From the NCBI RefSeq assembly GCF_003958635.1, contig NZ_RSEK01000001.1, forward strand, positions 372,001 through 436,000: 64,000 nucleotides of DNA, written 5' to 3'. Positions 27,174-36,096 of this stretch are shown in pieces. The notes beneath the pieces were generated by a model. That model was not told the DNA's origin and did not search any database. It saw only the letters and a program-made list of their open reading frames with translations. The stretch's first letter is position 1. Each line of letters opens with the position of its first letter. This DNA comes from Altericroceibacterium xinjiangense. Lineage in GTDB: Bacteria > Pseudomonadota > Alphaproteobacteria > Sphingomonadales > Sphingomonadaceae. The position numbers and the translations under genes are program-made.

Positions 27174-27857
27174 GTGCCCTTTTGTTTCCGATCCTTAAGG
27201 GGGCGCCGCTGTCTCGATGGCGGCGGCGCGCATGCCGCAATCGCCCAGGCTCTTGCGATCTTGCTGGCAGCGCTGTTCCCCGCGGTGCCCTTGGCGGCGC
27301 AGGCCCAGCAAGCAACGGAAACGGCACCCGGGATGCTCGCCGCCCCCGCCCGCTACACTGTCAACGCCGGAGACGATCTGGACGTGTTCGTCTGGGGAGA
27401 GGAACGGATGCAGCGTCTGGTGCGGGTCCAGCCGGACGGCACCTTCGCGTTCCCGCTGGCCGGCTCGATCAAGGCCAGCGGCCGCAACGTCACCGATATC
27501 GCGGCGGAAATCCGGGAACGCATCGCGGTCAACTATCGGTCCACTCCGCCCGACGTCACGGTTTCCGTGCGAGACGCCACTGGGATGCGCTTCTACGTCG
27601 TGGGCAAGGTCAGGACGCCCGGCAGCTACACCAGCGGCACCTCCCCGAACATTCTCCAGGCGCTCAGCATGGCGGGCGGGACTGCCGAATTTGCCGATGT
27701 GAAGCACGCCGTGATCCTGCGGCAGACACCGCGCGGCCAAGTGGTCGAGCCGGTGAATCTGAAAAAGCTGCTGAAAGGCGGGCGCGCCCTCGATGCAGGA
27801 GCGTTGAACGAAGCGCTTCCCATGCTGTCGAGCGGTGACGTCCTTGTCGTTCCGTGA
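27174..27857 (+). CDS. Polysaccharide export outer-membrane protein (Wza/OPX family)
   Basis: 227 aa from a GTG start with AGGAGG close upstream. Residues 1-45 form a signal peptide ending in AQA. The poly-export domain follows (YTVNAGDDLDVFVWGEERM, VRVQPDGTFAFPLAGSI), then an SLBB beta-grasp domain (FYVVGKVRTPGSYTSG). There is no lipobox cysteine and no C-terminal amphipathic helix, as in short OPX proteins that work with a separate outer-membrane barrel. The next gene encodes such a barrel and overlaps this one by 23 bp. Together with the chain-length protein it forms the trans-envelope EPS conduit. Confidence 0.93.
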   Translation: MPFCFRSLRGRRCLDGGGAHAAIAQALAILLAALFPAVPLAAQAQQATETAPGMLAAPARYTVNAGDDLDVFVWGEERMQRLVRVQPDGTFAFPLAGSIKASGRNVTDIAAEIRERIAVNYRSTPPDVTVSVRDATGMRFYVVGKVRTPGSYTSGTSPNILQALSMAGGTAEFADVKHAVILRQTPRGQVVEPVNLKKLLKGGRALDAGALNEALPMLSSGDVLVVP

Positions 27858-29004
27858 GTTGGCTGCCGTTGGAACGTTCGGCCTTCAGATACTGGCGGCC
27901 TTTTCTGCCGCACTGGCTCCGGCCGCCGTGCGGGCCCAGCCGCAGCTGGGGCTGGAGGTTGACGTGAACGCCTTCAGCGCAAGCAACCCCTTCCTGCTGT
28001 CTGAGGACCCGGGGATCACGCCCGGCGGCGAAATCGTGGTGCGGCCGGACCTTACCTGGCCAATCGGCCCCGGCACCACGGCCACGGCTGAAGGGAGTCT
28101 CGGGTTCCGGCAGTACAGCCGCCGCTACGGCAATTTCGTGACGGGACAAGCCACCGGCACGCTGCAGCACCGTCGCAGCGAATACCTTTGGCTGCGCACC
28201 GATGCTTCTTACGAGCGGATCCTCCCGACCGATGCCTTGGCCGACAGCATCGACGTGGCGATCGATCCGGTAAGCTTGCGGGAAAACATCCAAGCAAGGC
28301 AGACACTTACCTGGAATCCGAACGAGACGACATCTGTGGTCGGTTCGGTCGCGTGGCTCCGGACCGATGCAATCGATTCCCCCATTCTGATCGGCACCAG
28401 CGCTTTCGACTTTTCGATCGGTGCGGAGAAGCGGGTCAGCCCCCTTCTGGCAGTCGGTGTCCGGGGACAAGTCATCACGACGCGTTCCGAACTGGGAGAC
28501 GATCCCACGATCAAGGCTTTCCGCCTCACGGCTACGCGCCGCCTGGCCGGTACCTGGCGGGCGCAGGCGAGCGTAGGGATAGACCAGGAAAACCGGACCG
28601 GCCTCGACAGTGTGCGCCGGGAAACCCCTGCTCGCCTGAGCGGCAGCGGGGGCATCTGCTACGAACCTGAACACATGGCCGTGTGCCTGACCGCTGCCAT
28701 CCGCTCCGTCATCAGCGGTTTCGGCAATCTTCAGCGCGAGACATCGGTCGGCGCGACGCTGAGGCGGCGCATCTCGGAAAACGGGACGCTCGCGGCTAGC
28801 GCGGATTACCGGAGGGCTCCTTTGCCGGGCGTGCCCGGCCGCGCCGAAGTGCTCCAGCTTTCCACCGATTACGAACACCGGGTCAGCCGCCGGTTCTCCC
28901 TGCGAAGCGGGGTGGATTACCTGCGCCGGAACCTGCTGGCCGGAGACAGGGCCGGCTCGGTGGTCGTCCATGTCGGCCTTACCTTGAGGGAGCCCCGCCG
29001 ATGA
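27835..29004 (+). CDS. Outer-membrane beta-barrel protein of the EPS export system
   Basis: 389 aa with an N-terminal signal peptide ending at AVRA (about residue 34). The rest is alternating amphipathic strands (for example TATAEGSLGFRQYSRRYGNF and HRRSEYLWLRTDASYERI) and the chain ends in a strand VVVHVGLTL. No catalytic motif is seen. It is translationally overlapped with the OPX gene and coupled by ATGA to the chain-length gene. Position and architecture resemble the barrel encoded next to the export genes of sphingan clusters (GelF/SpsF type). I infer that it is the outer-membrane pore or its partner. Confidence 0.75.
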   Translation: MTSLSFRELAAVGTFGLQILAAFSAALAPAAVRAQPQLGLEVDVNAFSASNPFLLSEDPGITPGGEIVVRPDLTWPIGPGTTATAEGSLGFRQYSRRYGNFVTGQATGTLQHRRSEYLWLRTDASYERILPTDALADSIDVAIDPVSLRENIQARQTLTWNPNETTSVVGSVAWLRTDAIDSPILIGTSAFDFSIGAEKRVSPLLAVGVRGQVITTRSELGDDPTIKAFRLTATRRLAGTWRAQASVGIDQENRTGLDSVRRETPARLSGSGGICYEPEHMAVCLTAAIRSVISGFGNLQRETSVGATLRRRISENGTLAASADYRRAPLPGVPGRAEVLQLSTDYEHRVSRRFSLRSGVDYLRRNLLAGDRAGSVVVHVGLTLREPRR

Positions 29005-30473
29005 ATGCGCTAACGGACCCGGACAGCCTCGGCATCTATCCGCGTGAGATCATCGCGATGCTTCGCCGCCACTGGCACTGGGTGATCGTGCCGATGGTGC
29101 TGGGCGTTCTTGCGGCAGGTGGTGCGGTCTGGTGGCAGAAGCCTGTCTACCGGTCGGCGGCCACCTTGTTGATCGATTCGCCGCAGATCCCGACCAGCCT
29201 CGTGGCTTCCCCGCTGACCGACATCGCTGACGAGCGGATTGCCAAGATCCGCCAGCAGATCGTCAGCCGGGATAGTCTGGCCGATCTGATCGGACGCAAC
29301 GGCCTTTACCCGGTCGAGCGGACAAACCTCGATTTCCCGCATGTGCTTGACCTGATGCGGGACGCGATCGGCGTGGACCTAGTCGGCGCCGATCAAGGCC
29401 AGGGCGGAGGAAGCACCATCGCCTTCACGCTTTCCTTCGATTACGACGATCCGCTCAAGGCGCAGGACGTAACCGAGCAGCTGACGCACCTTTTTCTGGT
29501 CGAGGATAAGCGCTTTCGCACGGAACAGGCGCTGGGAACCGCGGCCTTCCTTGAACGGCGTTCCGACGAATTGCGGCGGCAACTTGCGGTTCTGGAGGAC
29601 AAGCGCCGCGATGTGGAGGCACGCTACGCCGGTGCCTTGCCCGGCAATGTGGCGCTGAGCGCGCAATCCAGCTCTGCCCTGCGGGCCGAGATTTCCCGAA
29701 CGGACGCCGAAACGCAGGGATTGCTCCAGCAGAACAGCCTCCTTGCGGCGCAGGAGCATGAACTGGCGCAAGCTCCGCCCGCAGGGATCGACAGTTTGCG
29801 GGCAGCCCAGGACCGTCTCGCCCGCCTCTCCTCCGTCTACGCGGAAGATTTTCCCGAGTTGCAGGCTGCGCGAGCCGAAGTGGAACGGCAGCGCGAGCTC
29901 CTGCGCCAGATGCCTCAGCCGCGGGCCTCGAACCTGCTGGAGGGCGAGATTGCCGCCGGGCGCGAGCGGATCCAGGTTCTCGCCAGTCGACGCGCCGAAC
30001 TGGTCCGCATGATGACCGATCTTGATCAGCGCGCGGCGCAGGCGCCCCAGGCGGCTTACGAACTCAACATGATTGAGCGCGAGTACGACAACCTGAAGCG
30101 GCAATACGATTCCCTGCGCGAAAAGCAGCTCGACGCGCAGGTGGCCGCCAATCTCCAGTCCGAAGACAAGGGGGAGCGGTTCAGCATTGTCGACCAGCCC
30201 AGCCTTCCGCTGGAGCCGTTGGGGCCGAAGCCGGTCGTGCTGCTGATCGCCGGCCTTCTTGGCGGCGCAGCAATGGGCGTGTTCCTGATCCTGGCTTTCG
30301 AACTGCTCGGCGGCACGATCCACGGAGAGCAGACGCTCGCGGGAGCCCTCAAGGTTCCGACTTTTGGCGTAGTCCCGTTCGCGCGCAAGCCGGGCCTGCT
30401 GTCCCTCTTCCGCCGGACCGGCTCAGGAACGCGAAGCCACACTACCTTAGCTGCCGGGGGAGCAATCCGATGA
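29001..30473 (+). CDS. Polysaccharide co-polymerase / chain-length determinant (Wzz/GumC type)
   Basis: 490 aa. A Wzz domain starts with YPREIIAMLRRHW followed by a membrane helix at residues 27-46. A long periplasmic region with coiled-coil segments (about 170-390) leads to a Pro-rich motif (PSLPLEPLGPKP) and a second helix at about 408-430. The cytoplasmic tail has no ATPase domain; that domain is encoded separately by the next gene, the split Wzc arrangement of GumC/ExoP-like systems. Both flanking junctions are ATGA overlaps. It sets EPS chain length and links Wzy to the export channel. Confidence 0.92.
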   Translation: MNALTDPDSLGIYPREIIAMLRRHWHWVIVPMVLGVLAAGGAVWWQKPVYRSAATLLIDSPQIPTSLVASPLTDIADERIAKIRQQIVSRDSLADLIGRNGLYPVERTNLDFPHVLDLMRDAIGVDLVGADQGQGGGSTIAFTLSFDYDDPLKAQDVTEQLTHLFLVEDKRFRTEQALGTAAFLERRSDELRRQLAVLEDKRRDVEARYAGALPGNVALSAQSSSALRAEISRTDAETQGLLQQNSLLAAQEHELAQAPPAGIDSLRAAQDRLARLSSVYAEDFPELQAARAEVERQRELLRQMPQPRASNLLEGEIAAGRERIQVLASRRAELVRMMTDLDQRAAQAPQAAYELNMIEREYDNLKRQYDSLREKQLDAQVAANLQSEDKGERFSIVDQPSLPLEPLGPKPVVLLIAGLLGGAAMGVFLILAFELLGGTIHGEQTLAGALKVPTFGVVPFARKPGLLSLFRRTGSGTRSHTTLAAGGAIR

Positions 30474-31267
30474 GCCCTGAAATCGAAATGACGAAGGTCC
30501 ACCTCCTTGGCCGGGGGCCCGGAGGTTCAGCCAGAACATCCCTTGCCCTCGATCGGGGAACTCTGGCCGCCAACCGGATCGTCGGCTTCGAGCCGATGGA
30601 TGAAAACGCCCAGTCGTTCTTCCAAATTCGCTCCGCGCTGCTCAACCACGCGCAGGCTACCGGGCAGCGAATCTTCGCTGTAACCTCGGGCGAACCGCGC
30701 AACGGCAAAACCCACGTCGCCGTCAATCTCGCCGCAGCCTTGAGCCGGATTCATCCGACAGTCCTTGTCGAACTGGACATGCGGCAGCCCTCGGTGGGCC
30801 AGCGCCTTGGGCTTCCTTCGTCCCCGCCAGGGGTGGACGATTATCTGGCAGGCGAGACAGGCTGGTGCGAAACGCGTGTGCAGATCGAAGGCTTCGACCT
30901 CGGCATCCACCGCGTGCGGAAGCGTCGCCACGATGCTGAAACCCTGCTGAACTCGACTCGTCTTGCCAACGCGCTGCGGCTGTCCTGTGCGGCAGAGGGT
31001 CGCCCGATCTGCATCGTCGACACACCCCCGGCGATCATGACCGACGATCTCGTGCTGATCGCCCGGGCCGTCGACGGGTTTCTGCTCGTCGCGCAGGAGG
31101 CGCGGACTCGCAAACGCGGCTTGCTTGATGTGGTCAGTGCACTCAGCCCGACCCCCGTAATCGGCTCGGTCCTCAACATGTCGATCTCAAGCCCGGCCCC
31201 GAGGGTGGACTACGGCTGCTACTACAGCAGCAAGAACTTCACCCCGGCCGCAGAACCAGCCGCCTGA
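30470..31267 (+). CDS. CpsD/CapB-family tyrosine kinase (BY-kinase)
   Basis: 265 aa. The kinase fold has a Walker A site at about 73-82 (SGEPRNGKTH; the usual PGEGK is PRNGK), a Walker A' segment VLVELDMRQP at 98-107 in which the first of two aspartates is Glu101, and a Walker B site CIVDTPP at 181-187. The C-terminus has only a small tyrosine cluster (DYGCYY). As partner of the preceding chain-length protein it would cycle phosphorylation to control polymerisation. The substituted Walker residues may lower activity. Translation is coupled to the previous gene. Confidence 0.85.
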   Translation: MSPEIEMTKVHLLGRGPGGSARTSLALDRGTLAANRIVGFEPMDENAQSFFQIRSALLNHAQATGQRIFAVTSGEPRNGKTHVAVNLAAALSRIHPTVLVELDMRQPSVGQRLGLPSSPPGVDDYLAGETGWCETRVQIEGFDLGIHRVRKRRHDAETLLNSTRLANALRLSCAAEGRPICIVDTPPAIMTDDLVLIARAVDGFLLVAQEARTRKRGLLDVVSALSPTPVIGSVLNMSISSPAPRVDYGCYYSSKNFTPAAEPAA

Positions 31268-31345
31268 TCGGACAAGGGTGCCTGCCCGCACCGATGTGCT
31301 CGACCGGGGCTGCCGTGCCACCCCGAGACCTTAGGAATCAGCCGC

Positions 31346-32311
31346 ATGTACCGTCCCACTGCTGACGAGCGTTCCCTTTGGCTGCGGAACCTTCCGGCTC
31401 GCACGACCCTGAAGCTGTTCAACCAGCGGCACCTTCGCATGTGGCTGGGCAGGCTGCACGAGAACGCGCTTCATCGCCACGAACCAGATATTCCCCGGCT
31501 TGCCGGGCTGGACCGCGAGATTGTATCGGCGCTGGATACCGCGGGCGTATTCATGACATCGCTGGCGTCGCTGCAGTTGCCCGGCTCCGAAGCGTTGCTC
31601 GGGACGGCCGGGAGACTGGCGGAAGCGTTTGCACCGACAGCGCGCTCGCTGGTGAAAGCCGGACGCGACTTCGTCATTGTTCCCCCCGAACAGATCGTTC
31701 GCAACCCGGCGATCTATCGCTGGGGGCTGCACGATCGCCTGCTCGACATCGCGGAAGCCTACCTTGGCCTTCCCGCGGCGTATGACGGGGTGGCGATCAA
31801 CTACACCGTCGCGGACGGACGGGAAGTTTCCACCCGCAAGTGGCACCGCGACTGGGAAGACCGGCGCATGCTGAAGGTCGCGGTCTATCTCCACGACGTC
31901 GACGGAGACGGGGGCCCTTTCGAGCACATCAGCCGGCATGACACCTTGCAGAACGACCGCGACGGCTTCCGTTATGAACTGGCGGACGGCGCCGAACTGG
32001 AACGCCGCCTGGGCGCATCCTACGAAGAGGGGATCGTGAGCTGCGAAGGTCCGCGCGGAACCGTGATCTTCAGCGACACCGCCCGGTTCTACCACCGCGG
32101 AAAGCCCGCGACCCGCCGCGACCGCGCAGCCTTGTTCTACAGCTACTTCTCAAGCCCGCCGCGCCACCCCTTTCTGTGTGAGCGGACCGGCCTTACGCGA
32201 GGCGATATCGCGCAGATGGCGCAGCGCTTGCCCACCCGCCAGCGCAAGGCGGCGCTGTGGCGGCAGAACATTCCCGGCATCCTTCGCCTGGTTCCTCCGG
32301 CAGTTCTCTGA
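31346..32311 (+). CDS. Phytanoyl-CoA dioxygenase-like 2OG-Fe(II) protein
   Basis: 321 aa. The iron-binding HxD is His167-x-Asp169 in KWHRDWED, the distal histidine is His250 in RFYHRGKP, and Arg258 or Arg260 could bind 2-oxoglutarate. The spacing fits the PhyH family. The N-terminal 100 residues are helical without a known motif. It lies 78 bp after the kinase gene and is convergent with a GT4 gene 8 bp away. With the prolyl-hydroxylase-like gene it gives the island two different 2OG oxygenases. The substrate is unknown; a sugar, lipid or NRPS-PKS intermediate are all possible. Confidence 0.78.
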   Translation: MYRPTADERSLWLRNLPARTTLKLFNQRHLRMWLGRLHENALHRHEPDIPRLAGLDREIVSALDTAGVFMTSLASLQLPGSEALLGTAGRLAEAFAPTARSLVKAGRDFVIVPPEQIVRNPAIYRWGLHDRLLDIAEAYLGLPAAYDGVAINYTVADGREVSTRKWHRDWEDRRMLKVAVYLHDVDGDGGPFEHISRHDTLQNDRDGFRYELADGAELERRLGASYEEGIVSCEGPRGTVIFSDTARFYHRGKPATRRDRAALFYSYFSSPPRHPFLCERTGLTRGDIAQMAQRLPTRQRKAALWRQNIPGILRLVPPAVL

Positions 32312-32319
32312 CTGCCGGA

Positions 32320-33639
32320 TCAGACCAGTGGGGCCAGCAGGGCGCAAAGTCCTGCCGCGTTGGTGTCCGGATCGTGCATTGTGCGCACCCGGTCCCGGCC
32401 CTGTTCACCCATGGCCTGCAATTTGCCCAGCGGCGCATCCAGTGCGTTGTCGAGAGCTTCGACCAGCGCTTCGACGGAGCCAGACGGCACCAGCCAGCCG
32501 ACTTGCGCATCCACGAGTTCTGGAATCCCCGCCACCGCGCACGTGATCACGGGCCTGCGGAGCGCCAGCGCCTCCATCAACACCACCGGGAGTCCCTCCG
32601 CAAAGCTGGGCAGCACCAGCGCCCGCACCTCCCCAAGCTTGCGACGGATATCCGCCGGCGTCCCCCAGCCGAGCAGCCGCACGTTTCCAGCAATCCCGAG
32701 CCGGGCGATCTGCGCCTCGATTGCGGCGCGGCCTTCGCCGTCGCCGAAGATCTCCAGTTCGATCGGGCGCCTGGCGGCGACTTGTGCGACGGCTTCAATC
32801 AGCAAGGGCAGCCCCTTTTGGGGGCTGAGCCGCGCCACGCACAGCAGCCGGACGGATTCCAGCCCTTCCCTGTTTTCGGAGGCCTCTTGCTGGAAAACCG
32901 GCGCGGCAGCGCAACGGACCACATGAATGTTGCTCCAGTGTTGCGGGTCCGACCAGCGCATCAATTGACTGCGGCCAAAGCTGGAAACCCCCGCCACGAA
33001 TGCGGCTTCGGCGATCTTTCCGGGAAGATCGAGAACGAGCGGAGCGTCGAATTCATCCGGCCCGTGAACCGTGAAGCTGTAGGTCACGGGCGCCAGCCGC
33101 GAAACCAGCCGGGCGACGGCAGCCGGGTTGGTGCCGAAGTGGGCATGGATGTGCCGTATTCCTGCCTTGCGCAAATGGTGCGACAGGATGGCGGCTTCGG
33201 CGAAATAGGCACAGGCGCGCAGCCGGTTGCCAGGCCCGCCGGTGCGGAGCGAGAGCCACAGTGCCTTTCCCGACATGACCGGCCGCGCCGCGAAAGACGC
33301 GGCCGCGGCCGAGACGAGCCGGAGGATGCCGCCATCCAGCAGCGCCGCCGTGCGGCGCGCTTCCGCCACGTCTCCCGGATCGCTGAAGCTTTCTGTCGAA
33401 CGGCGGACGGTAAAGCGGCTGACGGTAAAACCCTGCCGCTCCAGCGCGGCAATTTCCGTCCGGATGAAGCTGTGGCTGATCTTTGGGTAGGCGTTGGTGA
33501 AATAGGCGACGCGCTTTTCGGCATTGCCTTGCCTTGCCCAGGGATCCGGCCCTGAGTTGTCGGGGGCTGCCGGGAAAGCGGCAGGCGTTTGCCGCCTATG
33601 GGCCGAGGGTGGCGGCATGAGAGCCAAGATCCGGTTCAT
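32320..33639 (-). CDS. Glycosyltransferase family 4
   Basis: About 439 aa from ATG 33639; the start is uncertain because no candidate has a good ribosome site, and the recognisable fold begins at KRVAYFTNAYPKISHSFI about 40 residues in. The GT-B N-terminal domain includes HIHAHFGTNPAAVARL. The C-terminal domain has LLCVARLSPQKGLPLLIEA and the donor-binding SFAEGLPVVLMEALALRRPV. The pattern resembles colanic-acid/amylovoran transferases of the WcaL/AmsK type. It faces away from the cell-wall hydrolase gene. It probably adds a sugar to the EPS repeat unit. Confidence 0.86.
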   Translation of the reverse strand: MNRILALMPPPSAHRRQTPAAFPAAPDNSGPDPWARQGNAEKRVAYFTNAYPKISHSFIRTEIAALERQGFTVSRFTVRRSTESFSDPGDVAEARRTAALLDGGILRLVSAAAASFAARPVMSGKALWLSLRTGGPGNRLRACAYFAEAAILSHHLRKAGIRHIHAHFGTNPAAVARLVSRLAPVTYSFTVHGPDEFDAPLVLDLPGKIAEAAFVAGVSSFGRSQLMRWSDPQHWSNIHVVRCAAAPVFQQEASENREGLESVRLLCVARLSPQKGLPLLIEAVAQVAARRPIELEIFGDGEGRAAIEAQIARLGIAGNVRLLGWGTPADIRRKLGEVRALVLPSFAEGLPVVLMEALALRRPVITCAVAGIPELVDAQVGWLVPSGSVEALVEALDNALDAPLGKLQAMGEQGRDRVRTMHDPDTNAAGLCALLAPLV

Positions 33640-33914
33640 GCGCGCAGTATGGAGGAGCGCGCGCACCGGCGGCAGTCCGACTTTTCCCAAGGAAATCTAG
33701 CTGGTGGACTATTCGGTCGCGGTCCCTGGACGGCTTGGACAGACGATGTGCGACGTCAGCTGTGGAGCGCACGGATCTGGCTGGATGGAAGGGCTGCGCC
33801 CGGGACCGGCAATAACAGTCCAGCCAAGTCCCTTCTCCCGGATCCGGGTCCGTTTTTTGCGAATAGCAACCGGGCCGCTGGGCTCGCAGGATCGGCGCGC
33901 AAGGAAACGCTCGC

Positions 33915-34197
33915 ATGAACTGTCCCGCCTGCCATTCTCCGATGCGTCTGTGGCTCGGAATGCCGATCGACGCGAAGAAGGACGAGTCCTCGCCCTTTGG
34001 CACCATCGCGCATCGCGAAGGTTACGGACAGCGCATGGCCCTCCCGATGCCGCAGCCGGAACACGTTTCCGCGTTCCGTGCCCTTTCCGCCGACGGCCCC
34101 CACCGGGAAAGTCACCTGCGCCCCGCCCCGGACGCTCCGTGATCGTGCCGCGGCTTTCTTGTCCTGCACGGCGATGGCCTTGGCTGCGGAAGCCTGA
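33915..34197 (+). pseudogene. Possible remnant of a SAM-dependent methyltransferase N-terminus
   Basis: An ATG with AAGGA 8 bp upstream opens a 75-codon frame (to 34142) starting MNCPACHSPMRLWLGMPIDA. From memory, the zinc-ribbon start, the MPIDAKKD segment and the YGQ-LP-P-PEHVSAF pattern resemble the N-terminus of sphingomonad class I methyltransferases. The similarity then seems to continue in another frame as RTLRDRAAAFLS up to 34197, which suggests a frameshift. The catalytic domain is absent. The frame ends in a GTGA overlap with the possible start of the cell-wall hydrolase gene, so a real small coupled gene remains an alternative. Confidence 0.35.
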
Positions 34198-35386
34198 ATT
34201 CAGGCGCCTGACCGGGCTGGCCATTCTTGCGATCGGCCTGCCTGCGATCACGCTTGCCAGCCATGCTGCCGGCGAAAAAATGCCCGCAAGGATCCAATCC
34301 CGCGTCCTTGCGGGGCCGATACCTGCGGGCGCTGCGCCGGATACCGGACAATTCGCGTACCAGCCGATCGAAGCGGAAGCGCAGGCGGTGCGCACCATCA
34401 ACGCCGCAGTTCCCTTCGCCTCCGGGGAGTTGCCGCTTGCCGAGCCCTTCCGCCTTGGCGGCGGGTTTGAAGACATGGAGCGGGCGATCGATTGCCTGGC
34501 CGCGGCGAGCTATTACGAGGCGGGACGCGGAGCGCAGGACCAGCGCGCCGTGGCGCAAGTCGTGCTCAATCGCGTGCGGCATCCTGCCTTTCCGGACACC
34601 GTCTGCGGGGTCGTGTTTCAGGGGTCCGAACGGGTCACCGGATGCCAGTTCACTTTCACGTGCGACGGGTCGCTGAACCGCCGCACGCCTTCGGCCGAAG
34701 CCTGGCAGGAAGCCCGGCTGGTTGCCGGAGAAATGCTGTTCGGCCGGGTTGAACCATCCGTGGGGCAAGCGACCCATTATCACACCGACTGGGTAATGCC
34801 GGCCTGGAGCCGTGAAATGGACAAGGTCGCCGCGGTCCGGACGCACTTGTTCTTTCGCTGGCGCGGATCGCAGGGGGAGCCGCGCATCTTCAGCGCGACC
34901 CATGCGGGGCGGGAAGCGAACGTCAGGGCGCTTGCGCGGCTGTCCCCGGTCCATGCCGCCGCACCCGAGCTTGCGGAAATCGCAAACCTCCATTCTCCGG
35001 CGGTCCTGACAAGCCCCGGGACACAGCTGTTCGCGGTGCCACCTTCGCCTTCGCCGCCACCGTCCCGTCCATTGCAGGAAACCTTGCCCGACGAGCCAAG
35101 CGCGCCCGGGCCCGGCGTCTTCCTGGTCACCTTGTCGGCAAGTGCCGGTCCCGACAGCTTTCTGCGTCTCGCGCAGCAGAAGTGCGCCGGGCTGGACCAG
35201 TGCCGTTTGATTGGCTGGACCGATCCGGCACGCCAGGCTCATGCACTGCCAATACCAGGCAGTTCGGTCGATGCGATCTCCTTTACCTTCATGAGGCGGG
35301 ACAATTCCCAAGTCAGCCGGGCTCAGTGGAACTGTACCGAATTTCCAAGGGAGGATCCGGGCCAATGCCTGCGCCGCGGTGCCTGA
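34139..35386 (+). CDS. Cell-wall hydrolase, SleB/CwlJ type
   Basis: About 415 aa from GTG 34139. An N-terminal membrane helix or signal (RLTGLAILAIGLPAITLASHA) lies at about residues 24-43. The hydrolase-2 domain spans about 115-260: AASYYEAGRGAQDQRAVAQV with the likely catalytic Glu127, NRVRHPAFPDTVCGVVFQGS, and CQFTFTCDGS. The C-terminal 150 residues are Pro-rich and end in a Cys-containing domain (CAGLDQCRLIGWTD) that I do not recognise. It probably cuts peptidoglycan, perhaps making room for envelope-spanning export. The open frame runs to 33704 upstream, but that part does not look coding. Confidence 0.8.
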   Translation: MIVPRLSCPARRWPWLRKPEFRRLTGLAILAIGLPAITLASHAAGEKMPARIQSRVLAGPIPAGAAPDTGQFAYQPIEAEAQAVRTINAAVPFASGELPLAEPFRLGGGFEDMERAIDCLAAASYYEAGRGAQDQRAVAQVVLNRVRHPAFPDTVCGVVFQGSERVTGCQFTFTCDGSLNRRTPSAEAWQEARLVAGEMLFGRVEPSVGQATHYHTDWVMPAWSREMDKVAAVRTHLFFRWRGSQGEPRIFSATHAGREANVRALARLSPVHAAAPELAEIANLHSPAVLTSPGTQLFAVPPSPSPPPSRPLQETLPDEPSAPGPGVFLVTLSASAGPDSFLRLAQQKCAGLDQCRLIGWTDPARQAHALPIPGSSVDAISFTFMRRDNSQVSRAQWNCTEFPREDPGQCLRRGA

Positions 35387-35510
35387 TCAGCCCTGCGGCC
35401 ACGCGGGCGCTGGCGATGCCACCAAGCACCTCTCCCCGGCGCGTAGCGCCGCGCCCCGTGCAAGGCGCGAGTTCTGCCCCCTCCCTTCATCCGGCTCCAG
35501 GAGACCGTCC

Positions 35511-36074
35511 ATGCCGACAGCCTTGATCAGCACCCGCCGACATGACGACGATCGCGGATGGTTCCGCGAAACCTGGGTCGAGCGACGCTGGCGCGAATAC
35601 GGGGTCGAATGCGCATTCGTGCAGGACAACCACAGTTATTCCGCCGACGCCGGTACCATACGCGGCATCCACTTTCAAAAGCCGCCCCATGCACAGGCCA
35701 AGCTGGTTCGCTGTGTTCGGGGCCGCATCATCGATTATGCCGTCGACTTGCGGATCGGCTCCCCGACTTACGGGAAGTACGAGGCCTGGGAACTCAGCGC
35801 TGCCAACGGGGACCAGCTCTTCATCCCACAAGGCTATGGTCACGCCTTCATCACGATCGAGCCAGACACGGAAGTCGCCTACAAGGTGTCCGATTACTAC
35901 GCGCCCGACTGCGAGAGCGGACTGGCGTGGAACTGCCCGGATATCGGGATCGAATGGCCACTTGGCGGACGCGCTCCGGTGCTTTCGGCCAAGGATGCGC
36001 TGCTTCCTGATCTGCGCGACTTTCACAGCCCCTTTTACTGCGAAGACGCGCCTCAGGACATGATTCCCGCCTGA
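35511..36074 (+). CDS. rfbC: dTDP-4-dehydrorhamnose 3,5-epimerase
   Basis: 187 aa from ATG 35511, which has AGGAG at 35498-35502; the open frame extends upstream without support. The cupin epimerase signatures are visible: [28 protein letters not shown] with the [11 protein letters not shown] stretch, and [10 protein letters not shown]. It converts dTDP-4-keto-6-deoxyglucose to the L-rhamno form, the third step of dTDP-L-rhamnose synthesis. It is the first gene of an rfbCBDA operon and supplies rhamnose for the EPS locus. Confidence 0.95.
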   Translation: MPTALISTRRHDDDRGWFRETWVERRWREYGVECAFVQDNHSYSADAGTIRGIHFQKPPHAQAKLVRCVRGRIIDYAVDLRIGSPTYGKYEAWELSAANGDQLFIPQGYGHAFITIEPDTEVAYKVSDYYAPDCESGLAWNCPDIGIEWPLGGRAPVLSAKDALLPDLRDFHSPFYCEDAPQDMIPA

Positions 36075-36096
36075 TCGCCCATTCAAGGATGACAGC

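Noticed and set aside
33838-33858. Terminator from CGGATCCGGGTCCG followed by T6
   Set aside because: The stem is only about 4 bp in the form that abuts the T-run, and no plus-strand gene ends just before it.
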